Program-made: the position numbers and the translations under genes
The notes under the pieces: generated by a model
What the model was told of the DNA's origin: nothing
Database searches by the model: none
The model's input: the letters and a program-made list of their open reading frames with translations, nothing else
Shown: piece after piece, positions 1-7,511 of the stretch
Numbering within the stretch: position 1 is the first letter of the stretch
Layout: every line of letters begins with the position of its first letter
DNA from: Candidatus Sulfotelmatobacter sp.
GTDB lineage: Bacteria; Acidobacteriota; Terriglobia; Terriglobales; Acidobacteriaceae
Length of the DNA: 64,000 nucleotides
Assembly: GCA_030040965.1 (NCBI GenBank)
Contig: JASHOT010000130.1
Coordinates: 1 to 64,000 of the forward strand
Reading direction: 5' to 3'

Positions 1-2
1 CC

Positions 3-311
3 GGGCTCGAATCAACGCATCCGCGGCTCGTTGTCGACTTTTCTGAGACTCAGCACATTGATTGCGCCGGTGTGGAGATGCTTTTGCGGTGCATGGAAGA
101 AGCTATGAAACGCGATGGCGACGTTAAGTTAGCCGGAGTCTCTCCATCGGCCGCGGTGATCCTCGAGCTGATGAAAGTCGACCGGCTTTTCGAAATATTC
201 GACACCCCCGCTGAGGCGGTTCGCAGCTTCCACGCTCTTTCGCCTTATTCAATGCCAACCAGCCTGCCGTGGATGGAAGGCGGCGAAACGGATCTTGAAG
301 CGGCCGGATAA
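3..311 (+). CDS. STAS-domain protein (anti-anti-sigma type), 5' truncated
   Basis: The reading frame is open from the window edge, so the N-terminus is missing; 102 residues remain. The visible part reads like the second half of a STAS domain: a beta strand with VDFSETQHIDCAGVEMLL, where the family has a conserved Asp-Ser/Cys phosphorylation region, then an amphipathic helix, the strand VKLAGVSPSAAVILELM and a last helix ending in the usual pattern of an anti-sigma factor antagonist. Where canonical antagonists have DSSG this protein has DCAG, so the phospho-acceptor serine may be replaced by cysteine. Known members bind anti-sigma kinases or act in envelope and polysaccharide control. Here it lies directly upstream of a polysaccharide locus, which suggests but does not prove a regulatory link. 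Confidence 0.75.
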   Translation, partial: GLESTHPRLVVDFSETQHIDCAGVEMLLRCMEEAMKRDGDVKLAGVSPSAAVILELMKVDRLFEIFDTPAEAVRSFHALSPYSMPTSLPWMEGGETDLEAAG

Positions 312-320
312 CCTGCGGCT

Positions 321-950
321 ATGGAGCCAATGCCGATGAGGAGAGAAGTTCGGCAGTGCAGAGCCTGTGCGGTTGTGCTGTTCGCATTGCTGTGCGGAAG
401 CCTGGAACTGCGGGCGCAAGCGCCTTTGAAAAGAGGGACAGCTCAATCAACGCCGCCGTCTTCCACTCTGCCGAATAGCGGCCTCTCGTCGTCTGGCGGC
501 ACGCACGAAAATGCCACCGCTGATCTTCCAGACAGCCCGAGTGCAATCGCTTCGAAAGCGGCAACCAGGGAGTTGACGTGCGAGGATGTGCGAGGGGAAA
601 TTGTTATGCAAGCGAGTCTGCTGCCACAGCAGACGCAGTCATCCCCGTCTCAACCGCTTCAGTCTCAACCGCCCCAGTCTCAGTCGTCCCAGTCTCAATC
701 GTCGCCGGCTCAGCAGCAATCGCAACCACCCCCTCCACAAAAGCCGGTGGGAACCGCCATAGCTGGGAGCCCGACCGCGACCGGAATTGCCGCATCCCAA
801 CCAGCAGGTATGGCGGTTGCGCCGGCGAAACAGCGGCGGGTGCGGACCATCATCTTGCGAACGGGTGCGATTATAGGCGCCGGCGTTGCCCTCGGCACGA
901 TCGTCGCCCTCACGGCCGCAACGCCCAGCAAACCGCCGGGAGCGCATTGA
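321..950 (+). CDS. Hypothetical exported Q/S/P-rich protein with C-terminal hydrophobic segment
   Basis: I do not recognise a named family. The N-terminus has basic residues followed by a hydrophobic stretch (VVLFALLCGSLELRAQA), which fits a signal peptide cut after the AQA. The middle (about residues 95-150) is low-complexity Gln/Ser/Pro and is encoded by a short tandem DNA repeat. Near the C-terminus a basic patch (KQRRVRT) precedes a glycine-alanine hydrophobic helix (AIIGAGVALGTIVALTAAT), which could insert in a membrane. It starts 9 bases after the STAS gene and ends 7 bases before the kinase-like gene, so it probably belongs to the same transcript. The start could also be the ATG at 336. 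The reading frame is well supported by spacing, the function is not. Confidence 0.6.
   Translation: MEPMPMRREVRQCRACAVVLFALLCGSLELRAQAPLKRGTAQSTPPSSTLPNSGLSSSGGTHENATADLPDSPSAIASKAATRELTCEDVRGEIVMQASLLPQQTQSSPSQPLQSQPPQSQSSQSQSSPAQQQSQPPPPQKPVGTAIAGSPTATGIAASQPAGMAVAPAKQRRVRTIILRTGAIIGAGVALGTIVALTAATPSKPPGAH
645..704 (+). repeat. Four imperfect 15-bp tandem units encoding Gln/Ser/Pro
   Basis: Units beginning near 645, 660, 675 and 690 share the core cagtctca and vary at the end. They stay in frame and encode the QSQPPQSQSS-type linker of the surrounding protein. The array looks like a slippage-prone linker. Confidence 0.7.
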
Positions 951-957
951 AAATCCC

Positions 958-1656
958 GTGGTGGGCGAACTTCCAATCCTGGTCAGTTTCTCCGGTATTG
1001 ACGGAGCGGGCAAAAGCACCCAGATTCTTGCGCTCGAATCCTGGTTGCGCGATTCCGGCTTCTGTAGTTCGACTCTCACCATGTGGGATGACGTTGTGGT
1101 GGGACCCAGATTTCGGGAAATCGCGAGCCGCCTTGCATTTCGTGGCGACTGCGGAGTGGGCACACCGGAGAAGCCGGTCAATCGCCGCGACAAGAATGTT
1201 GATTCGTGGCTCCTGACGATTTTCCGTTATTGCATCTATGTAATGGACGCGGTCAGCCTGCGCGTGCGAGTCAGCAAGGCACGGCGAAATTCCGACTTCG
1301 ATGTCGTAATCTTCGATCGATTTATTTACGACGAGCTGGCAAATCTTCCCCTCGAACGAAGGTCCACCAATCTATTGGCCCGCCTTCTTTTGATGATTTC
1401 TCCCGAACCGGATGTCGCCTTTTTCGTAGATGCAGAGCCCGAGGCGGCGCGGTCGCGCAAGCCCGAATATCCGCTGGAATTTCTTCGCTGCAACCGCGAG
1501 GCTTATCTCAGGCTTGGCCGCATGGTGAGGCGTACCGTGGTTCTCGATGGCGGCACAGTCGAGCAAGTGGAGAGTACGATTCGGACCCAACTGAAGGCGA
1601 GGCTGTCCCGTAGTCCCAACCAAATTTCCGCTCGCGCCCACCCGCCCATGACCTAA
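958..1656 (+). CDS. Thymidylate kinase-like P-loop protein
   Basis: A P-loop of the dTMP kinase type is visible near the N-terminus (SGIDGAGKSTQ), followed in the middle by an FDRFIYDEL segment at the Walker-B/DR position. A C-terminal helix with RKPEYPLEFLRCNREAYL resembles the arginine-containing lid and substrate region of thymidylate kinases. The protein is about 232 residues, slightly longer than the usual 205-215. The frame stays open upstream to 886, but family alignment and avoidance of overlap favour GTG at 958 or 961. Essential Tmk normally lies near DNA polymerase genes. This copy sits inside a polysaccharide locus just ahead of a glycosyltransferase, so it may be a specialised paralogue phosphorylating another substrate. 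That role is inferred. Confidence 0.75.
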   Translation: MVGELPILVSFSGIDGAGKSTQILALESWLRDSGFCSSTLTMWDDVVVGPRFREIASRLAFRGDCGVGTPEKPVNRRDKNVDSWLLTIFRYCIYVMDAVSLRVRVSKARRNSDFDVVIFDRFIYDELANLPLERRSTNLLARLLLMISPEPDVAFFVDAEPEAARSRKPEYPLEFLRCNREAYLRLGRMVRRTVVLDGGTVEQVESTIRTQLKARLSRSPNQISARAHPPMT

Positions 1657-1766
1657 CCGCGAATCGCGTTGCGTTCCGGCGGTTTGCCTGGCGCACACCC
1701 TGCCAACATTCTTCTCCGCAAAGTCATCGAAAGTAAGTGCCACCGGGCCTCAGAGACCCATTGCTG

Positions 1767-3131
1767 ATGAGAATATGTCTGGTCACGACTTTCCCACCAA
1801 GCCACGGAGGGTTAAGTGAATACGGGCTTCACCTTGCGCGGGAGCTGCAACGCAATCCGTTCGTTAACCTGACGATTCTGGCCGATGAACTTTCCGCATC
1901 GACAGATGCGCATGCGGAACTTCCAGGATATTCGGTCGTGCGCTGCTGGTCGCCTGATCGACCAGGAAGTGTGGTCCGCTTATTGTCGGCACTGCGTTCG
2001 TCGAAGCCAGACGTTGTCTGGTTCAATTTGCTGTTCAGCACTTTCGGCAATAAGCCCTTGAATGCATTTGCGGGGTTGATGATCCCGCTGCTCACTCGTC
2101 TGAGCGGGCGTTACACGCACGTAACGCTCCATCATCTGATGGAGACGGTCGACCTCGAGGACTTAGGTGTACGCTTCGCCGGCGCGTATCGTTTGGCGGG
2201 CGCCGTAGCGACTCGAATGGTGCTGCTGGCAAATTCAGTGTCGGTGCTAATGCCGCGGTACCGCGAGATTCTGTTCGACAAGTACGGTCACGATAACGTG
2301 CACGTACGGGCGCACGGTATCCTGACGCGCTGTCCCGAATACCCGGATTTCGCACGGCGAGGTAACCCGCATCGCATTCTTGCGTTTGGAAAGTGGGGAA
2401 CCTATAAGCGGCTCGAGCTGATGATCGAAGCCTTCGCACTGATTCGAGCTCAAATGCCGAACGCGCGGTTGGTGATTGCAGGCAGCGATCATCCTCAGTG
2501 CGCTGGATACGTAGAATCAGTGCAACAAAAATGCCCCCCGGGTTCCGGAATCGAATTCACGGGGTATGTGGATGAGGAGCGGCTGCCCGATTTGTTTCAG
2601 CGCGCATCTGTCGCAGTAATGCCCTACACATCCTCCACCGGTTGCAGCGGTGTGGCCCACCTGGCGTGTGCGTACGGCGTGCCCATCGTATGCGCCGAGC
2701 TTCGCGACTTTCGAGAAATGGCCGATGGCGAAGATCTGGCAATTGATTTTTACGAGCCTGGCGCCGCTCCCAGCCTAGCGTCGTGCCTGATTCGTTTGCT
2801 CAATGATCCCGAACGCTTGCACGCGGCTGCAGAGCAGAATTTTTCCGCAGCGCTCCGCATGACAATGCCGAGCATCGTGCAGAAGTATCTGCGTCTTTTC
2901 GAATTGCAGCAAAGGCTGGACGCTTTACGTCAGGTTTCCAGATTCCACCGGCTGCCGAAATGGCTGCCTTCGAGGACCTTCTTATTGCGGGTGATGAACC
3001 GGGCCGCAAGGAGTTGGGTGGATCATCCTCTTGCGTATCGGGCTCGCAATAGTGGCAAGGTCTTGGATATGCCCGAAGATCGGTCTCGCGATTTCCTGCG
3101 TCGTGTGCCGGCAAGACGGCCTCGTCCCTGA
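1767..3131 (+). CDS. Glycosyltransferase family 4 (GT-B) protein
   Basis: The protein starts with the classic GT4 N-terminus MRICLVTTFPPSHGGLSEYG, where the glycine-rich loop contacts the sugar nucleotide. The second Rossmann domain begins at about residue 205 (RILAFGKWGTYKRLELMIEAF) and carries ARLVIAGS, EFTGYVDEERLPDLFQRASVAVMPY and GCSGVAHLACAYGVPIV, the sugar-nucleotide binding part of Glycos_transf_1. It should transfer a sugar to a lipid-linked or polysaccharide acceptor at the inner face of the inner membrane; donor and linkage cannot be read from sequence. The frame extends upstream to 1737, but the ATG at 1767 matches the family start. A basic C-terminal tail of about 60 residues follows the fold. 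It ends 25 bases from the convergent gene at 3156. Confidence 0.88.
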   Translation: MRICLVTTFPPSHGGLSEYGLHLARELQRNPFVNLTILADELSASTDAHAELPGYSVVRCWSPDRPGSVVRLLSALRSSKPDVVWFNLLFSTFGNKPLNAFAGLMIPLLTRLSGRYTHVTLHHLMETVDLEDLGVRFAGAYRLAGAVATRMVLLANSVSVLMPRYREILFDKYGHDNVHVRAHGILTRCPEYPDFARRGNPHRILAFGKWGTYKRLELMIEAFALIRAQMPNARLVIAGSDHPQCAGYVESVQQKCPPGSGIEFTGYVDEERLPDLFQRASVAVMPYTSSTGCSGVAHLACAYGVPIVCAELRDFREMADGEDLAIDFYEPGAAPSLASCLIRLLNDPERLHAAAEQNFSAALRMTMPSIVQKYLRLFELQQRLDALRQVSRFHRLPKWLPSRTFLLRVMNRAARSWVDHPLAYRARNSGKVLDMPEDRSRDFLRRVPARRPRP

Positions 3132-3155
3132 CGGGGATTGTCTGAGCTGAAGATC

Positions 3156-4070
3156 CTATGGTTGGGAACTGGCTTGTACGGTGAGGTCCCGTGCCACATA
3201 TCGATTGTGGTCAAACCTGACGATTGCGCTGACCTCGGCCCCCTCGCGCAGACTCATGTCGACGGGAATAGATGGATCGAGATGGATTTCGTATGTCTTG
3301 TGATTAGTACTTGAACTTAGGACGAGCAGGCCCGCGTGGAGGTCGAGAAACTGAACCGTCCCGACGAATGTAAAGATCGAATCTTGCTCGGCGAGTATCG
3401 AAATCTGCTGCACCGTATCGCGTCTTTCCCCGTCGGCAGCGAACCGGATCGCGACGAGCGTTCCGGGAACCAGCTCGCTTGACGAGGAAGCTCGATCGCC
3501 CTTCACAATTTGAGTGGAATTCGTGAGGCGAAGTCTGAGCAGCTGTGGAGCCGTCATGTCGCGGAGAACCAATTCGTTTCGATTTTCGCGATAAGCAACG
3601 ATAATCCCCTGGCTTTCTCCCAGATTCGAAGCAGTGCGCAGGCGGATGCTGCGGGCAAATTCCATTCCGTCGAAAAGAATCGTGTCGAGGTAAACTCGCT
3701 CTCCCGATTTCAGCGATGCGAGCAGCGCAGGCTGTCCATCGCGAAAGACCTGCGTGCGGCCGTCGAACCACGCCATGGTCTTGCCACCGCCGAAGAGTTG
3801 CAACGTGATTCGGTCTTGTACACGATCGAGTTTGAGGATCGTACCTCCAATGAGAGTGGCTTTGGCTTCTGGCAGCGCAGGAAGATCGGGGAGAAGACTC
3901 GCTGGATCAAGCGGTGTGTCGCGGGTGTCGGGCGTGGCCTCGACTGTATTGTCTGACGCGTTCTCGGAGGGCGAGAGCGCCTGCACAGAGGCAGCCCCTT
4001 GTGCCTGGGCGATGCGCGCGGCCGTCATAACGGCCAGTATGAGAATCAGGTTTTCGAACAAGCGACGCAT
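3156..4070 (-). CDS. Hypothetical exported protein with repeated beta-rich domains (DUF5666-like)
   Basis: The protein has a signal peptide (MRRLFENLILILAVMTAARIAQAQ), a disordered acidic segment to about residue 60, and then three or four similar beta-rich units of about 70 residues. Recurring patterns are GTILKLDRVQDRITLQLFGG, GIIVAYRENRNELVLRDM and GTVQFLDLHAGLLVLSSS. This layout resembles DUF5666-type OB-like repeats in secreted proteins, but I cannot confirm the family by eye. The ATG at 4070 is preferred because it begins a clean signal peptide; the frame continues upstream to 4121. It is convergent with the glycosyltransferase and divergent from the TPR gene at 4241. A periplasmic or surface role in the polysaccharide locus is plausible only from context. 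Confidence 0.65.
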   Translation of the reverse strand: MRRLFENLILILAVMTAARIAQAQGAASVQALSPSENASDNTVEATPDTRDTPLDPASLLPDLPALPEAKATLIGGTILKLDRVQDRITLQLFGGGKTMAWFDGRTQVFRDGQPALLASLKSGERVYLDTILFDGMEFARSIRLRTASNLGESQGIIVAYRENRNELVLRDMTAPQLLRLRLTNSTQIVKGDRASSSSELVPGTLVAIRFAADGERRDTVQQISILAEQDSIFTFVGTVQFLDLHAGLLVLSSSTNHKTYEIHLDPSIPVDMSLREGAEVSAIVRFDHNRYVARDLTVQASSQP

Positions 4071-4240
4071 GATTGGCTCGCACCATTCCGCAAAGGTTTT
4101 TGATGCTTTTCCACAACGCAAGGTGGCCGCTGGTTTTGCATAGGTGGAGGGCGTGCGGCAAACAAACTGACTTGCGCAGCATCAAAATTGTGCTGAAAAC
4201 GTGGCTAGCGGGCAGATTACTTTCAGGAGCAAGTTTTTCA

Positions 4241-5389
4241 ATGGTTTCGAGGATTCACATCGTTTCGGGGGTACTGGCTGTCGCGCTGTCGTTTTCGTCG
4301 ATCGGCTTCGCGCGCGATATCAAAATCACGATTCCGAAGCGCAGCCATCTGACGCCGGTGCAAAAGCTGAATCGCGAAGGCGTCGAGGCGATGCGCAAAG
4401 AAAAATATGAACGCGCCGAGTCGCTTTTCTACCGCGCCTATCTTTTCGATCCCGATGACCCATTTACGCTGAACAATCTCGGGTACATTTCCGAACTGCA
4501 AGGCCAGATGGACCGCGCCCAGCAATTCTACAAACAGGCGAGCCTGCTTCAGACCGACGCGGTCATCGATAAGGCTACGACGCGTCGCATGGAAGGTCAG
4601 CTGCTACGCACGGCGTTGTCTGTTCCGGATGTCCCCATGCAAGACAATCGCGACAACGTCGAGGCGCTGCAGCTGCTTGCCAATGGACGCGCATCTGAGG
4701 CGGACGCGCTTTTGCGGCAGACTCTCGCTCGTAATCCACGCGACCCATTTACGCTCAACAATTTTGGTGTGACCAAAGAAATGGAAGACGAATTTGAGGA
4801 AGCGCTGCACTACTACGATGCGGCCTCCGCAACAGGAACGGATACGTTGGCGGTCGTAACCGCTGAGCGTTCCTGGAGAGGCAAGCCGGTGAGCGAAATA
4901 GCGTCGCGCAATGCAAAATTATTGCGCCAGCGCATGGCAACTGAAAATACAGTAGCCTCGCAGGTTGCTTCGTTGAATCTGCGAGGAGTTTTTGCCGCCA
5001 ATCGCAATGATTTACAGACGGCAGCAAAAGATTTCCGTCAGGCCTATGCCCTCGATCCCAACAACGCATTTTCGCTGAACAACATGGGATACGCATCGGA
5101 GGTGGATGGCGACCGTGAAACGGCCCAGTTTTTCTACAACAGCGCGTTGCGGGCGGGAACTGCTGGCATGAATGTCGGACTGGCTACGAGGCGGTCGGCG
5201 GAGGGGATGAAAGCCTTCCAGGTTGCCGATGATAGTTCCGGAAGCGTCGAGAGTGCACTGGCTCGAGAACGCGAAATCCGCCAGAGGCAACACGCGCCAG
5301 TGGTGCTGCTGCGCCGCGATAACACGGTAGTGGAAGAGCCAACATCGCAGCCGCAGACGCCGCAAAACCCCACGGCTCAACCGAAGTAA
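4241..5389 (+). CDS. Exported tetratricopeptide repeat protein
   Basis: The signal peptide is IHIVSGVLAVALSFSSIGFA. Three copies of an unusually similar module follow, each with a TPR pair around DPDDPFTLNNLGYISELQG, NPRDPFTLNNFGVTKEMED and DPNNAFSLNNMGYASEVDG, spaced about 105-110 residues apart. The copies are alike enough to suggest internal duplication. The tail is Pro/Gln-rich. The ATG at 4241 has an AGGAG at 4225-4229 and begins the signal peptide; an in-frame extension to 4073 is unlikely. The protein probably acts as a periplasmic scaffold, as TPR proteins (AlgK, PelB and BcsC N-termini) do in exopolysaccharide export. The specific partner is unknown. Confidence 0.75.
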   Translation: MVSRIHIVSGVLAVALSFSSIGFARDIKITIPKRSHLTPVQKLNREGVEAMRKEKYERAESLFYRAYLFDPDDPFTLNNLGYISELQGQMDRAQQFYKQASLLQTDAVIDKATTRRMEGQLLRTALSVPDVPMQDNRDNVEALQLLANGRASEADALLRQTLARNPRDPFTLNNFGVTKEMEDEFEEALHYYDAASATGTDTLAVVTAERSWRGKPVSEIASRNAKLLRQRMATENTVASQVASLNLRGVFAANRNDLQTAAKDFRQAYALDPNNAFSLNNMGYASEVDGDRETAQFFYNSALRAGTAGMNVGLATRRSAEGMKAFQVADDSSGSVESALAREREIRQRQHAPVVLLRRDNTVVEEPTSQPQTPQNPTAQPK

Positions 5390-5450
5390 TGGAGAGTCGC
5401 AAAAGGGTCCTTCCCCAGGCCGGTTCTCTGCGCTTCTCTAATCCCCAGAT

Positions 5451-7457
5451 CTATCCCCGAAACTCTTCCGGCCGGTAGCGGCTTATGTCCGATTCTGGAT
5501 CGTAGGAGAAATAGCGGACGAGGTTCTTGAAATAGCGCAGCAGCGTGTTGATGTTCGTGTGATACCAACAACAGCGCGTCATCTTGGGCGAGAATCCGCA
5601 AATGAAATGGAAGCAACTGAAGGGAGCCGGGGGTTGGCTGAGCATGGCAGCCGCCATGCGGTGATTTCCGTCGAGGATAGTCAGCGGACCGGTCGCGTCT
5701 ACTCCAATGAGCAGCACCGTGGGGCTGACGGGCCCGCTCACGATTGACGCACTAAGCTGCTGCAGCTTGTCGAAGAATTCATCCTGCTTCGAGTAGGCCA
5801 GCACACGGCGGATCTGCTCCAAAATGTCTGGCGCATAAAAGCTGCCCTGCGCGATTCGCCGCCATTGCGCGCGCGGGAAGAAACGAATGCGTCCAATATC
5901 GTCCAGCGTGAGGCCTACGGCGAACCACTGAGTATCGGATGGCAACTCCCTCCACATTGCACCGCGGCGCAAGAATAACAACGCACGTCGCAGCTCATTC
6001 TCGCGCAGGTTGGTAAGATCCGGGTGCATAACGATCCGCTCAAAAACTGAGCGGTATTCGTCGAATTCGGGATGATGGAATTCGTTCCGCAGAAATTCTG
6101 CAATGACCTCTTCTTCTGTAAGAGGACGCAGAGCGTGGATTGGGCCGAATTTGCCCACGATTTCGCCGGCTCCGAACTCCTGGAGCAGTAACGGGATCGC
6201 CAGAACAGTCAGCAACGCGATCATAATCACCAGCTGCACAAGAATGACCTGTCGCAAGGTGTGATGAAATACGCAAATCCCACCAATGAAAACGACGCTA
6301 AAGCCGAGCTGCATCCAGCTGGTGTTGGCGATTTTTCGCGACATCTCATACGTAATTACGACCGAACTGAGCGAATAGACTCCGGCCGTGACTGCGTACA
6401 GAATGAGCAACTGCGGCAATATGGGGCCGCTGCTCATGGCGAAGTGAGCGCCGAAGATCATCCTCCAGAGGAAACTCGGCATGAGGCAAAGGACAAGGAT
6501 CAGGATCGTCAGAATTAGAAAGACGAGGCCCAGAGAGATCGTCAGGATGGACCGCGCCTCCCTTTCGTTCGACGTCTTGCTGGCTGAGACGGGAAACATT
6601 GTGTTCACCACCGACCAGGCGCACATGTTGACCAGACGACCTACCAAAGCTACCGCCGCATAGAGGCCGGCCTCGCTGGCCGCAAAAAAATGGTTTACCA
6701 GGATGATGTCGAAATTGTTGATGACCGTTTGCCCGGAGAAGAAAACGATTGCCTGCACACCTTCACGAAAGGAATCGGCAATTCCGCGCCAACGGAAACT
6801 GGTGATTTTGGGTGTGGGTCGCGCAAAACAGTAGGCGAGAATCACGGCCAATACACTGGCCAGCACCGCCCCGCGCACGCCGAGCCCGATTCCAATCAGC
6901 AAGAACACTCCAATCAGCCGCACCACACCTTCCAACAGGAAGTTGATGGCGAGCGGTCTGAACGCATGAATTCCCTGAATGAATCCCCGACGTACGCCAA
7001 GTGGAACGTAAAAAGCGGTGCCGAGGGCCAGGAGTCGTATGAGGTTGGCATCGGCCAGGTTGAGATATCGCGAGAGGGGACCTTCGAGCACAATCAGCAG
7101 TACGCCGATGCCAATTCCCGTGGTCCATGCCCGCTGGTGAAGGCTCGAGAAAATGGCTAACGCTTCTTCGTACGATTCCCGTCTCGCCACGTATTTTGCG
7201 CATACCACCTGAAACGACAATGTGATGGCTGATAGCAGCATCAACATCGTGTACACAGCAGTGGCATGAGCAAAGCCATCGGGGCCAAGCAAGCGGGCGC
7301 TGGCCACGTTGTAGATGAGGTTCGTGACGCCAACCACTCCGGAACTGGCCAGCAACGTGAGGCTGCCCCCGACCAGTTGGGAGCCCACACGTTTGGATTG
7401 CAATGCAGGTTTGGCTGCCGCATTGTGGTTTCCGTTTTCCGGGCCCAGAAAATTCAT
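5451..7457 (-). CDS. Wzx-type polysaccharide flippase fused to a ParB-like DGNHR domain
   Basis: Residues 1 to about 430 form a 12-14 helix integral membrane protein of the MATE/polysaccharide-synthesis flippase type (GVTNLIYNVASARLLGPDGF near the start, many hydrophobic helices, LYAAVALVGRLVNM in the middle). Such proteins flip lipid-linked sugars across the inner membrane. Unlike ordinary Wzx proteins of 420-480 residues, this one continues for about 235 soluble residues. That extension contains MHPDLTNLRENELRRALLF, a charged helical region and, at about residue 596, ILDGNHRMAAAML, the DGxHR signature of ParB/sulfiredoxin-fold domains. ATG at 7457 has AGGAAA 8 bases upstream and is preferred over the TTG at 7496. 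It lies 54 bases after the TPR-barrel gene on the same strand. The fusion is seen; its role is unknown. Confidence 0.82.
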   Translation of the reverse strand: MNFLGPENGNHNAAAKPALQSKRVGSQLVGGSLTLLASSGVVGVTNLIYNVASARLLGPDGFAHATAVYTMLMLLSAITLSFQVVCAKYVARRESYEEALAIFSSLHQRAWTTGIGIGVLLIVLEGPLSRYLNLADANLIRLLALGTAFYVPLGVRRGFIQGIHAFRPLAINFLLEGVVRLIGVFLLIGIGLGVRGAVLASVLAVILAYCFARPTPKITSFRWRGIADSFREGVQAIVFFSGQTVINNFDIILVNHFFAASEAGLYAAVALVGRLVNMCAWSVVNTMFPVSASKTSNEREARSILTISLGLVFLILTILILVLCLMPSFLWRMIFGAHFAMSSGPILPQLLILYAVTAGVYSLSSVVITYEMSRKIANTSWMQLGFSVVFIGGICVFHHTLRQVILVQLVIMIALLTVLAIPLLLQEFGAGEIVGKFGPIHALRPLTEEEVIAEFLRNEFHHPEFDEYRSVFERIVMHPDLTNLRENELRRALLFLRRGAMWRELPSDTQWFAVGLTLDDIGRIRFFPRAQWRRIAQGSFYAPDILEQIRRVLAYSKQDEFFDKLQQLSASIVSGPVSPTVLLIGVDATGPLTILDGNHRMAAAMLSQPPAPFSCFHFICGFSPKMTRCCWYHTNINTLLRYFKNLVRYFSYDPESDISRYRPEEFRG

Positions 7458-7511
7458 GATCGTGTTTCCTGTCGATTCATCACCAATGTTCTGCAAACCG
7501 AGGCAATCACA

